Positions 12,424-20,742 of a stretch of 45,818 bases of DNA are shown piece by piece. A program made the translations under genes and the position numbers. Position 1 is the stretch's first letter, and each line of letters starts with the position of its first letter. A model generated the notes under the pieces. It saw only the letters and a list, made by a program, of their open reading frames with translations, did not search any database and had not been told where the DNA came from. The stretch covers positions 1 through 45,818 of the forward strand of contig JAFYMF010000013.1 in the NCBI GenBank assembly GCA_017556745.1. Direction: 5' to 3'. The DNA comes from Clostridia bacterium (GTDB lineage Bacteria; Bacillota; Clostridia; Oscillospirales; CAG-272).

Positions 12424-15216
12424 TCAGTTATTTTCCGTAAAAGCTATATTCATGTAATACAAATCGTTGTTTGTCGCATAGATCAGACAGTTTATAGCAT
12501 TATCCTCTGTAGGGCCACCTACAAACAATCCTTCTGCCAGGAAATCTCCAAGCTCACGGCTAAGACAAGGAGTCCATTCCCCGTCAGTATTTGAATAGAT
12601 GACCAGCGTAACCACTCCGTCAGCCTCCCTATAACCGCGGTTTACAAGATCGGCATCCACAAGATTACAGGTAAGCAAATAAAGCGTACCGTCGGCAGTC
12701 TCGGTTATCTTTACGGAAGAATCCTCGGTAAGTCCGTCTGCTTTGATCTCTTCCTTTGACACAAGCTCAGCTCCGTCATAAACGGCAAGATAATACTTGA
12801 GGGTATTCTTTACGAGCTCAGGATTCTCTCGTCTGTCTTTATCGTCGTAATCGAAATGATAGTCAGAGTATACGATTCTCAGCTTTCCGTCATTTCCGAG
12901 ATAAACGTCCTTTACCGCTGCCGCTGACCAGATACCCTCGATACCCTCATCCTCGTGGGGATGATGTACTTCGGTATATTTCACCTCTGTACTCTCGGAC
13001 AGTGACGGAATGTGTACCAAAACAACGGAATCATTGACATATGATATGTGTCCGTTATACTTGAGGCTGCCGCCAAGCTCTTCCTGAGTGATCTTTCTCG
13101 TGCCTACCAAATAAACACCACCCTTGCCGTCGCTCAAGGTATATACCTCGTCATACATACCCGCAAGGTCATCGGTATTTTCATATTTTACCGCATTTTT
13201 GATAGAAACTCTGTTTTTCTCTGCATCTATTAAATTGGTTGATACGTTGAACGCACCGTCCTGCAGGACAGATACACAGTATTCTTCACCGCTTTTCAGA
13301 TCCTTGATTATACTCATCTGTCTGGTATAAAGATCCTTTGTCAGGATCGGTGTCAGCTCGCGGAGAGTCACCTCGTCTGTGGCAGTATCAATAACATAGA
13401 CATTTCTTCCGTCGGGCAGACCTACGTAGATCATACCGTCATTGCCCTCTGTCATGGTGATGTATTTATCCTGCAGTGACTTAAAGTAGTCAGAGATGAG
13501 AACGGTAACCTTACCGTCATTATCGATCTTCACGATGTGGAAGTATTCGTAATACCCGAACGCGTAATTATAGATGAATGCAGCGTAAATACTGTTATCT
13601 GTGGTTATCATATGAGCAGCTTGCTCCGAAGAAGGAACACGCTCGTCATATCTCCAGTCCACGTAAAGATCATAACCTTCAAGTATGTTCACAACAGGAG
13701 CTATACTATAGTCTTCAAGAGAGATATCAAATGTGTATCCCGTATTGCCGTTTCCGTAGAAGAAGCAGCTGAGTGTACCATCCTGAGTCGATCCATCACG
13801 GACACCGCTAACAGACATGCCTAATACAGTCAATCCGTCTTCGAATAATTCATTTTTTTCATACTTCCAGTTGCGCCCGAGCTCATCCTCTGCGCTGTAG
13901 AAATAAAGTCCTGCTCCGTCCCCGCTCTTTTTTGCCGCTATCAGATGCAGTTTACCGTCAGGGGACTGTCTGATCATAGGTCTGTAAGACGTAACACCTT
14001 TTTCAGGAAGAGTTATTTCCTCATTAAAGATACACTCCATACCGTCGTATATAGCATGACGGTAATGTGCATTATTATCAAGCTCCGGATTTGTACCTAA
14101 AAAATCGTAGAGATAGTACAAATAGATAATGTGTATATATCCATTTGAATCAATAAATACGTCTCCACTGTAATTATTGATTATTTGTGACCAAATACCA
14201 TCCTTACCGCCCTCCACATATGCCCTGTGCACCGCATCATAGGCGATGTTCTCTGTAGAGGCAAGATCGGGAATGTGGAAAATACCCATCTGATCCCAAA
14301 GATATCTCGAATTTCCCCAATCCTCAACGGGCTCCATATCCTTTTCTATGTAATTACAGTCCTCCGCATAAATAGCTCTGACACCCACAACGTACGCTCC
14401 GCCGTTTCCGTCGGGAAAAGGATAGAGATAACAGTGTCTGCCCACACCCTCGAGATTAGCAAAATAGCTCGCATGCGAATAACCGGGTCTTGTCTCCGTT
14501 CCGTTATCCCATGACATGGTTTCAAGGTCGAAAACAAACCACTCAAGAAAATACCTTCCCTCTTCACCGCCGTTGAAAAACGCATATATTTTTCTGTTTT
14601 CAAAATCAAACATACTCTGAGAATAACCGTCTGTATCGTATCCGTTTCCGTCCCCGGTAAATTCCGGCCAAGCGTTGTATTCTTCTGCCTTGTCGGTTTC
14701 ACTGTCAATCACACAAACACCGAGGTGGCCGGGAGAAGCAGTAACAACGAGAATATCTCCGTTTATGTCCTGAGCGATATTAACAAGTATCTCATTACTG
14801 TCAGACTCAAATTCACCGTAATGTAAAATCGATATCTGTCGGTCACCGTCTATCTTTGCCACGTAGTATTTTTGAATACCGCTTGACCATTTTCCTCCGA
14901 AATCACTGGCAAAGGCACAATAGGTCCCCCTGTCGGTATGACAGACTCTCATCTGCTGACCGCCGTGATATGACGTACCGTCATCAAGCCACAGTGCATC
15001 CAGATTTGTACTAAGTCCGTTCGCCTCGAGAACGCTTGTGACCTCGGACAGGGTTATCTCGTGAGATGCCGGCTCTTTTACAGTGTCTGAAGGAACGGTA
15101 GTATCTGCCGCCACTGTAGCATCATTACCGTCTGTAACTGTCTCATTGCATCCCCAGCACATAAGCGTGCTTAACACAAGACATATAAGAAGAACTGCCG
15201 ATATTATTTTCTTCAT
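12424..15216 (-). CDS. Large lipoprotein made of two tandem propeller-like repeats
   Basis: A 930-residue protein with a hydrophobic signal peptide and a probable lipid-attachment cysteine at 23 (CWGC, a degenerate lipobox), then a threonine-rich linker. The rest is two copies of one roughly 420-residue unit (about 75-497 and 512-925). Matching anchors are YYVAKIDGD / FHIVKIDND, CVIDSETD / YVIDTATD, DGNGGAYVVGVR / DGKGGVYLVGTR and IFHIPDL / LVHIPSL. Short D-G/N-G turns repeat every 40-60 residues, as in beta-propellers. No enzyme motif is recognised. It is probably anchored outside the membrane, binding a ligand or polymer, but its function is unknown. ATG 15216 follows GGAGG by 8 nt. Confidence 0.75.
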   Translation of the reverse strand: MKKIISAVLLICLVLSTLMCWGCNETVTDGNDATVAADTTVPSDTVKEPASHEITLSEVTSVLEANGLSTNLDALWLDDGTSYHGGQQMRVCHTDRGTYCAFASDFGGKWSSGIQKYYVAKIDGDRQISILHYGEFESDSNEILVNIAQDINGDILVVTASPGHLGVCVIDSETDKAEEYNAWPEFTGDGNGYDTDGYSQSMFDFENRKIYAFFNGGEEGRYFLEWFVFDLETMSWDNGTETRPGYSHASYFANLEGVGRHCYLYPFPDGNGGAYVVGVRAIYAEDCNYIEKDMEPVEDWGNSRYLWDQMGIFHIPDLASTENIAYDAVHRAYVEGGKDGIWSQIINNYSGDVFIDSNGYIHIIYLYYLYDFLGTNPELDNNAHYRHAIYDGMECIFNEEITLPEKGVTSYRPMIRQSPDGKLHLIAAKKSGDGAGLYFYSAEDELGRNWKYEKNELFEDGLTVLGMSVSGVRDGSTQDGTLSCFFYGNGNTGYTFDISLEDYSIAPVVNILEGYDLYVDWRYDERVPSSEQAAHMITTDNSIYAAFIYNYAFGYYEYFHIVKIDNDGKVTVLISDYFKSLQDKYITMTEGNDGMIYVGLPDGRNVYVIDTATDEVTLRELTPILTKDLYTRQMSIIKDLKSGEEYCVSVLQDGAFNVSTNLIDAEKNRVSIKNAVKYENTDDLAGMYDEVYTLSDGKGGVYLVGTRKITQEELGGSLKYNGHISYVNDSVVLVHIPSLSESTEVKYTEVHHPHEDEGIEGIWSAAAVKDVYLGNDGKLRIVYSDYHFDYDDKDRRENPELVKNTLKYYLAVYDGAELVSKEEIKADGLTEDSSVKITETADGTLYLLTCNLVDADLVNRGYREADGVVTLVIYSNTDGEWTPCLSRELGDFLAEGLFVGGPTEDNAINCLIYATNNDLYYMNIAFTENN

Positions 15217-15276
15217 TTTGTCATCCTCCGATCTCGGTAATTTTTAAAAGCATTGATTTTTACCATTCATGAGGTA

Positions 15277-15305
15277 AGTATAACAAAAAAACACAGGCAC
15301 TTCAA
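15277..15305 (-). promoter_or_regulatory. Promoter of the duplicated lipoprotein gene
   Basis: Minus strand TTGAAG (15300-15305), 17-nt spacer, TATACT (15277-15282), about 60 nt ahead of the start codon. Confidence 0.7.
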
Positions 15306-15375
15306 GTGTCATTCAAAATATATTGAAGCTTATTCTTTTATATACAATGCACACAAAACACCTTAGAAAACAAAT

Positions 15376-15405
15376 AAAAAATGCCGTCAAGAAACGGCAT
15401 TTTTT
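15376..15405. terminator. Bidirectional terminator after the second lipoprotein gene
   Basis: Stem ATGCCGT / ACGGCAT (15381-15387 and 15394-15400) flanked by an A-run on the left and a T-run on the right. It abuts the stop codon at 15407 and separates the two lipoprotein genes into independent units. Confidence 0.85.
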
Positions 15406-15406
15406 G

Positions 15407-16795
15407 TTATTCAAAAAGACGGTCAAAATCAGGAATCACCCTCTGTATGGCTTTCAAACTTAGCATAGCCGTCCCTCGGTTTGAGGATTTTCCTTCTGCC
15501 AAAGGATATCTGAATATAAGTTCTGATGCATTCTCGAAAAATACTGAATAAATAATAGCGGTATCAAAGATTCTCACCGACAGTGCAAGGTCGGTCAACC
15601 TTGCAGTTTCCGCACTTTTTGAATACATTCCGTCGGTAACAAGGTCGAGATACGGAACAGCGGTATACTTTTTCTGTTTTGCCGCGATACCCTCAAGCAC
15701 GGTAGCAGCACAAAGATAGTCGGGCGCACCTATAGGAATTACCGCAGGGGTAAAATCCGCTGAATACGTACCGTACTTGTTCTGTTCTTCAGAATACTTC
15801 GGCAGAGGGAGAATTATATAGTTATCTCCTATTTCATCTTTTTCTGCATACTTTACCTCAAGAGTTGTCATAGCCAAGTTACCGGTTGAAAACATATTCG
15901 CAAGACTTGACCCATCATCTTCATTTTCACTTATGTACGTGTGAGGATTTATTATAATAAGATCATGGATCTTTTCGTATGCACTCTCAAGAATATCCGT
16001 AGACTCGGTAAGTATTAATCTTCCATCTCCGTCACACTTGGTAACAGAAAGGTCAAAGGCAGAAAAATAAACATCCGAACAGATCTCTCTGTCACTGCCA
16101 AGTCCATACACAATCTTATCATCGGTAACAGACCCTGCCTCTGCAACTATAGCGTTCTGTGCATCAATCGTATAACTTCCGTCAAGAACCAATGTTTTGA
16201 GTCTGCTTGTCAAGCTCTCCCCCAGAACTTCAGGGGATGCAAATGTAACAAAAGAACCTCTGAGTGCCGATACAGAACCACTCTCGAGAACAGCATATGT
16301 TTTTCCATTAAAAGTTACCGCATCTCTGAACCTATCATCGAAATAGTCTGCCATAAAAGCATCGGCACTTACAGAATTAAGGTTAACGAACAATCCGTCT
16401 ATCACTCCTGCGGAAAATTCCGAGAGTGTAGGATAAGCGATAGAATATCCTTTAGTATCTGCGGCAGTATCCTCCGTCAGTGCGGTATATACAGAAGGAA
16501 CAGAAACATACTGCAACTCAACACCAAGCTCACTCTCTATAGCCTCTCTGACATAAAGCCCCTCTGTACTTAACGTCTCACCGAAAAGCTCCGCTGAAAA
16601 TATATCATCATTACATACATTTGCCGATCTATCAGAAACAAGAACAGATATGATATTACCGCTGTATCTTACATTTCCGAGAACAGTGTCCGCCGGCCTC
16701 GGAGAAAATACCTGTACCTCCTCTGAAGCACATCCTAAAACAAACGGAATAATTAGAAGTAAAGTTATTATTATAGCCGTGATTTTTTTAGTCAT
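15407..16795 (-). CDS. Extracellular solute-binding-like lipoprotein
   Basis: A 462-residue protein with a clear lipoprotein signal (MTKKITAIII..., lipobox VLGC, cysteine 22). The body resembles family 1 solute-binding proteins. It has an early GVELQYVSVPS strand, an internal FNGKTYAV motif, a hinge-like NLAMTTLEVKY and IILPLPKYSEEQNKYGTYS, and late helices. No ABC permease or ATPase gene is nearby, so it may be an orphan binding or sensing protein. ATG 16795 is chosen because AAGGTGAG lies 7 nt upstream; GTG 16807 overlaps that site. It has its own promoter (16827-16855) and terminator. Confidence 0.7.
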   Translation of the reverse strand: MTKKITAIIITLLLIIPFVLGCASEEVQVFSPRPADTVLGNVRYSGNIISVLVSDRSANVCNDDIFSAELFGETLSTEGLYVREAIESELGVELQYVSVPSVYTALTEDTAADTKGYSIAYPTLSEFSAGVIDGLFVNLNSVSADAFMADYFDDRFRDAVTFNGKTYAVLESGSVSALRGSFVTFASPEVLGESLTSRLKTLVLDGSYTIDAQNAIVAEAGSVTDDKIVYGLGSDREICSDVYFSAFDLSVTKCDGDGRLILTESTDILESAYEKIHDLIIINPHTYISENEDDGSSLANMFSTGNLAMTTLEVKYAEKDEIGDNYIILPLPKYSEEQNKYGTYSADFTPAVIPIGAPDYLCAATVLEGIAAKQKKYTAVPYLDLVTDGMYSKSAETARLTDLALSVRIFDTAIIYSVFFENASELIFRYPLAEGKSSNRGTAMLSLKAIQRVIPDFDRLFE

Positions 16796-16826
16796 AGTAC
16801 AACTCACCTTACTGTTTTATAAGATA

Positions 16827-16855
16827 ACTATACACCGAAATTTCTATTTTGTCAA
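16827..16855 (-). promoter_or_regulatory. Promoter of the solute-binding-like lipoprotein gene
   Basis: Minus strand TTGACA (16850-16855), 17-nt spacer, TATAGT (16827-16832), 31 nt ahead of the ATG. Both boxes are close to consensus. Confidence 0.75.
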
Positions 16856-16875
16856 ATCCTGCCATAAAACCGTAC

Positions 16876-16918
16876 TTGAAAATTTTTTTCCCCGTGGTAT
16901 AATGTATAATGATATAAT
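16876..16918 (+). promoter_or_regulatory. Promoter of the ABC-F gene with three TATAAT boxes
   Basis: TTGAAA (16876-16881), 16-nt spacer and TATAAT (16898-16903), followed by two more perfect TATAAT copies (16905-16910, 16913-16918). Only the first is properly spaced from the -35; the others could act as alternative or competing -10 elements. Confidence 0.7.
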
Positions 16919-16959
16919 AATGCGTAAATTGTTTTTTCAGCTTTAATTAGGAGAGCTTT

Positions 16960-18885
16960 ATGATAATTTTAAGTGCAAGCGGTATTTCCCTTTCTTTCGG
17001 AGAGGATACCGTTCTTTCCTCTGTCACCTTCTCTGTGGGCGAAGGCGACCGCGTAGGCGTTGTCGGGGTTAACGGTTCCGGCAAATCAACACTCTTTAAG
17101 ATCATCTCGGGAGAACTTGATTCAGATGCGGGAGAGGTATTTATTTCTAAAGGCAAAACAGTTGGTATACTTCACCAGAACGATGCATTCAAAATAAACG
17201 AAAACGGCGATGACTCGGTAATAGGTCAGATGCTTGCCGCATTTCCGAATCTTCTCCGTCTTGAAGATGAGCTTACTGATATAGAACGTCAGATGGCAGA
17301 ATCTGACCCTGACACCGCCGCCCGTCTTGGCGGCAGATATGCTGAGAAGTCAAGAGTGTTTTCAGAGCTCGGCGGTCTTGAGTTCCGCTCACGCTGTCGC
17401 TCAATACTCCTGAAAACAGGATTTGATGAAAGCATGTTCGCAATGTCTGTTTCTCTCCTTTCGGGAGGACAGAGAACAAGGCTTGCCCTTGCCCGTCTTC
17501 TCGCTTCATCACCCGACATTCTGCTTCTTGACGAGCCCACAAACCACCTTGACACCGCCACACTTGAATGGCTTGAGGAATTTCTCGGCAGTTACCGTAA
17601 CACAGTAATGGTAATCAGTCACGACCGATATTTCCTTGATAAGGTGACTAACAAAACACTTGAACTTGAGTACTCCGGAGCAAAGCTCTACGGAGGAAAC
17701 TACACCGCATATACCGAAAAGAAAGCGGCAGACCTTGAGTCCGCCCGTCACGCATATAATGTTCAGCAGAAGGAGATAGCACGTCTTGAGGCTTACATCG
17801 AGCAGCAGAGACGTTGGAATCGAGAGAGAAATATAATCGCGGCGGAAAGCCGTGAGAAGGCCATCGAAAGAATGGAAAAGGTCGAAAAGCCTAAGGAAGC
17901 TCCAAAGGCTATGAAGTTCTCGATAAACTCCTCCGGTGTCAGCGGAAACGACGTACTAAGTCTCCGCCGTCTCGGCATGCGTTTCGGCGATAAGGTTCTC
18001 TTTGAAAACGCAGATCTTGAAGTAAAGAGAGGGGACAAGCTGTTTTTCGTAGGTCCTAACGGATGCGGAAAATCTACTCTGTTGAAAATAATTCTCAGCC
18101 AGCTCACCCCCACATCAGGTGAAAGCGAGCTTGGGTATAATGTTACCATAGGTTATTACGATCAGGAAAACCAGAATCTCGATCCCTCCAACACAGTGCT
18201 TGACGAGCTCTGGAACGAGTATCCCGACCGCACACAGACCGAGATACGTAACACCCTTGCAAGATTCCTTTTTAAGGGTGACGATATCGAAAGAAAGGTC
18301 GGTGTTCTCTCGGGTGGCGAAAGAGCCCGCCTTACCCTTTCAAAGCTGATGCTGTCAAAGATGAACCTGTTGGTTCTTGACGAGCCCACAAACCACCTTG
18401 ATATTCCCTCAAGGGAAGCTCTTGAGGCAGCTCTGACAGAATTCGACGGTACCATCATTGCGGTATCACACGACAGATATTTCATTGACCGTCTTGCAAG
18501 TAAGATCGCAGACTTTGACCACGGAAGTCTCAAGCTTTACCCTGTAAGACGTAAGGGAGAGGCATATACCGAATTCACCGAAGAAAAGACCCGCCTTTCT
18601 CTTCTCTCTTCCCCCAGTGAGAGCTATGAGAAGCCAACTTCAGCACCCAAAAGCTCAAAGGAAGAGTACCTTGCCGCAAAGGCCGCACAGGCTGATGCAA
18701 AAAAAGAAGAGCGAAGACGCAAAAAAATGCGTGAGGAGCTGGCTGCACTTGAAGAAGAGCTGGTAAAGGTCGAAGAAGAGTTAAACGGTCCTGCAGGTTA
18801 CGACTATGTACTTGCCGCAGAGCTTGATGCAAGAAAAACAGAAATAGAAGAAAGGCTTCTCGTTCTTTACGGAGAAGATCTTTGA
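16960..18885 (+). CDS. ABC-F family ATPase (YdiF/Uup-like)
   Basis: A soluble twin-ATPase protein of 641 residues with no membrane segments. ABC-F proteins act on the ribosome in elongation rescue, assembly or antibiotic protection. Domain 1 has Walker A GVNGSGKST (36-44), LSGGQ (167-171) and LLLDEPTNHLD (188 on). A charged linker follows (about 250-315). Domain 2 has GPNGCGKST (365-373), LSGGE (450-454) and LVLDEPTNHLD (471 on). Residues from about 570 form a charged coiled coil typical of Uup/YdiF. Start ATG 16960 follows TAGGAGAG. Nothing in the short linker marks it as a dedicated resistance determinant, so a housekeeping translation role is more likely. Confidence 0.93.
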   Translation: MIILSASGISLSFGEDTVLSSVTFSVGEGDRVGVVGVNGSGKSTLFKIISGELDSDAGEVFISKGKTVGILHQNDAFKINENGDDSVIGQMLAAFPNLLRLEDELTDIERQMAESDPDTAARLGGRYAEKSRVFSELGGLEFRSRCRSILLKTGFDESMFAMSVSLLSGGQRTRLALARLLASSPDILLLDEPTNHLDTATLEWLEEFLGSYRNTVMVISHDRYFLDKVTNKTLELEYSGAKLYGGNYTAYTEKKAADLESARHAYNVQQKEIARLEAYIEQQRRWNRERNIIAAESREKAIERMEKVEKPKEAPKAMKFSINSSGVSGNDVLSLRRLGMRFGDKVLFENADLEVKRGDKLFFVGPNGCGKSTLLKIILSQLTPTSGESELGYNVTIGYYDQENQNLDPSNTVLDELWNEYPDRTQTEIRNTLARFLFKGDDIERKVGVLSGGERARLTLSKLMLSKMNLLVLDEPTNHLDIPSREALEAALTEFDGTIIAVSHDRYFIDRLASKIADFDHGSLKLYPVRRKGEAYTEFTEEKTRLSLLSSPSESYEKPTSAPKSSKEEYLAAKAAQADAKKEERRRKKMREELAALEEELVKVEEELNGPAGYDYVLAAELDARKTEIEERLLVLYGEDL

Positions 18886-18894
18886 TCCCGACAC

Positions 18895-18932
18895 ATTTTG
18901 TGACAAAATACACTCCGATATATTGATATAAT
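18895..18932 (+). promoter_or_regulatory. Probable spoIIA promoter with Spo0A-like palindrome
   Basis: A perfect TATAAT lies at 18927-18932. No good -35 sits at 17 nt; instead a perfect 15-base palindrome (ATTTTGT, G, ACAAAAT, 18895-18909) is centred about 25 nt upstream of the -10. One strand reads TTTTGTCACAAAAT, near the Spo0A box core TGTCGAA. This resembles Spo0A-activated sigma-A promoters with a displaced -35, such as spoIIG of Bacillus subtilis. Assignment to Spo0A is inferred. Confidence 0.5.
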
Positions 18933-18957
18933 CCAAGTGAAAGTATCAATGTATCGG
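18915..18957 (+). repeat. Long inverted repeat spanning the spoIIA -10 and ribosome site
   Basis: Arms 18915-18928 and 18944-18957 match at 13 of 14 positions with a 15-nt loop. The right arm ends inside the GGAGG of spoIIAA (18956-18960) and the left arm covers the start of the -10 box. In a read-through transcript from the ABC-F gene it would fold over the ribosome-binding site. Confidence 0.6.
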
Positions 18958-18967
18958 AGGTTTTTTT

Positions 18968-19318
18968 ATGTCTTTTGACAATTCTGCCGTGTCCTTTGAC
19001 ACAGGAAAAGGTATTCTCACCGCAACCATCAGCGGAGAGATAGATCATCACAGCGCAAAATCACTCAGAGAAAAAATAGATGCCGAACTTTTCTATCTGC
19101 GGCCGGACAAGCTGATAATTGATATGTCCCGAGTGACATTTATGGACAGCTCGGGACTTGGGTTTATTATCGGAAGAATGAAAAATGCTGAGGAAATAAA
19201 CTGCGGATTTGCCCTGAAAAACCCCGGAGAGAGGGTTAAAAAGCTTCTTGAGCTTGCAGGTGCAGAAAGAATATTTAATATTACGGAAGAAAAAACAATT
19301 AAAGGAGAAAAAAGATGA
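18968..19318 (+). CDS. spoIIAA: Anti-sigma F factor antagonist SpoIIAA
   Basis: A 116-residue STAS-domain protein. In sporulation, dephosphorylated SpoIIAA binds SpoIIAB in the forespore and releases sigma F. The hallmark IDMSRVTFMDSSGLGFI (about 52-68) contains the serine phosphorylated by SpoIIAB. ATG 18968 follows GGAGG. It is first in the three-gene spoIIA operon, and its stop overlaps the spoIIAB start by 4 nt (ATGA), so the two are probably translationally coupled. The order and the sigF neighbour distinguish it from general-stress RsbV proteins. Confidence 0.95.
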   Translation: MSFDNSAVSFDTGKGILTATISGEIDHHSAKSLREKIDAELFYLRPDKLIIDMSRVTFMDSSGLGFIIGRMKNAEEINCGFALKNPGERVKKLLELAGAERIFNITEEKTIKGEKR

Positions 19319-19818
19319 AGGAAAGCACAAAGGCAAAAAAGACTATCCGTACCCAGGTAAACGAGATGCGGTTAGCATTCCCTGCAAGGTCGGTAAACGA
19401 GAGGGCGGCAAGAAGTGCGGTAGCAGCATTTATCTCTGTTCTTGATCCTACCCTCTCAGAACTGTCTGACGTAAAATGCGCGGTATCTGAAGCGGTTACA
19501 AACTGCATAGTACATGCCTACAGAGATACACCCGGAAAAGGAGATATATACATAAACGTCAGGATATTTGACGATCACACGGTAAAAATCACCGTTAGGG
19601 ACAAAGGATGCGGTATTGAGAATGTGGAGGAAGCAAAAACGCCTCTTTACACCACCGACCCCGAGGGAGAAAGAAGCGGTATGGGATTTGCGGTAATGGA
19701 AAGCTTTACCGACAAATTAACTGTCCTGAGCAAGGTAGGAAAAGGCACAACGGTAAAAATGGAAAAACGTCTGGGGGTAGAGCCTGACGAGATAAAGAAA
19801 ACAGATGGAAAGTCTTAA
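19315..19818 (+). CDS. spoIIAB: Anti-sigma F factor / serine kinase SpoIIAB
   Basis: A 167-residue GHKL-type kinase that holds sigma F inactive and phosphorylates SpoIIAA. The ATP-binding boxes are visible: N box in VSEAVTNCIVHAY (about 61-73), G1 DKGCGI, and G2 GMGFAVMESF. It carries about 15 extra residues at the basic N-terminus and a charged C-terminus relative to the Bacillus protein (146 residues, from memory). The start ATG has AAAGGAG upstream. Its 3' end overlaps the sigF start by 14 nt. Confidence 0.94.
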   Translation: MKESTKAKKTIRTQVNEMRLAFPARSVNERAARSAVAAFISVLDPTLSELSDVKCAVSEAVTNCIVHAYRDTPGKGDIYINVRIFDDHTVKITVRDKGCGIENVEEAKTPLYTTDPEGERSGMGFAVMESFTDKLTVLSKVGKGTTVKMEKRLGVEPDEIKKTDGKS

Positions 19819-20554
19819 AGAAACGCGGGGACAAACAAACGAGGCACTGCTTCTCCGAGCCAGAGACGGAGACAAAGATGCGGAAGAACTGCTCATCAGC
19901 GAAAATCTCCCCCTTGTCCGCAGTATCGCATTTCGTTTCAGAGGCCGCGGATGTGAGGATGAGGATCTCCTACAGATAGGTACCATGGGACTGCTCCGTG
20001 CGGCAAGAAGCTTTGACATTTCCCGCGGGGTGGTGTTCTCTACCTATGCTGTTCCCCTCATAATCGGTGAAATAAAACGGTTTCTTCGGGATGACGGAAT
20101 GATAAAGGTTGGCAGAACCAGAAAACAGCTTGGAATACGGCTTTTTAAAGAACGGGAGGAATACATTCATATAAACGGACGAGAACCTCGCCTGTCCGAG
20201 CTTGCCGAGGCAGTTGGAGTTGATATGGAAGAGGCGGCCGCCGCTCTTGAGGCATCATCACCGATAAAATCACTGTCAGACCCGGTGTCACAAGGTAATG
20301 GGGGAGAGTTGACGGTGGGAGATATCGTATCGGCAGGCACCGAGGAGCTTGACAGAATAACCGAGCATATAGCCCTATCTGAGGCACTGCGTCATCTGTC
20401 GCCGCTAAAACGAAGTATCATTTCTCTCAGGTATTTTTCCGACCTCACTCAAAAAGAGACCGCCGATGCTCTTGGACTCACTCAGGTAAAGGTTTCAAGA
20501 GAAGAAAAAAAGATACTCAGCGAGCTGAAAGGCATACTCGGGGATGCACATTAA
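19805..20554 (+). CDS. sigF: RNA polymerase sigma-F factor
   Basis: A 249-residue sigma-70 family factor for early forespore transcription. Region 2 spans about 53-98 (DEDLLQIGTMGLLRAARSFD, then FSTYAVPLIIGEIKRFLRDDG). Region 3 has GREPRLSELAEAVGV. Region 4 carries the helix-turn-helix LTQKETADALGLTQVKVSREEKKI (about 214-237). The position directly after spoIIAA and spoIIAB makes sigma F far more likely than sigma G or sigma B. The start ATG is inside the spoIIAB tail with only a weak ribosome site, suggesting coupling. Confidence 0.95.
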   Translation: MESLKETRGQTNEALLLRARDGDKDAEELLISENLPLVRSIAFRFRGRGCEDEDLLQIGTMGLLRAARSFDISRGVVFSTYAVPLIIGEIKRFLRDDGMIKVGRTRKQLGIRLFKEREEYIHINGREPRLSELAEAVGVDMEEAAAALEASSPIKSLSDPVSQGNGGELTVGDIVSAGTEELDRITEHIALSEALRHLSPLKRSIISLRYFSDLTQKETADALGLTQVKVSREEKKILSELKGILGDAH

Positions 20555-20607
20555 CTCACTTAGACAGTCGCACTTAAAACAAAAGAACACCGGTTGGTAC
20601 ACAGGCA

Positions 20608-20651
20608 ATAAAGTAGTGCTTTACATTAATGAATGTAAAGCACTGCTTTAT
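20608..20651 (+). terminator. Probable spoIIA terminator hairpin
   Basis: A 20-bp stem (20608-20627 with 20632-20651, one G-U pair, loop of 4) ends in GCTTTATAT rather than a clean T-run. It is strong as a hairpin but weak as a classical intrinsic terminator. Confidence 0.6.
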
Positions 20652-20673
20652 ATCGTTAACAACCAATTGATAA

Positions 20674-20717
20674 TTGCAATATTAAAAAAATAAGCTATAA
20701 TAAAATCGTAAGCTTAC
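20674..20717 (+). promoter_or_regulatory. Promoter and palindromic operator of the first XRE gene
   Basis: TTGCAA (20674-20679), 16-nt spacer, TATAAT (20696-20701). Six bases further lies a perfect 10-bp palindrome GTAAGCTTAC (20708-20717), at the expected transcription start. An autoregulatory operator is likely by position but is inferred. Confidence 0.6.
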
Positions 20718-20742
20718 AAAATTCATTTTTTGGAGATACTAT

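Noticed and set aside
16960..18885. Reading the ABC-F gene as a dedicated antibiotic-resistance factor
   Set aside because: Linker and C-terminal coiled coil look like YdiF/Uup housekeeping members, and there is no leader attenuator.
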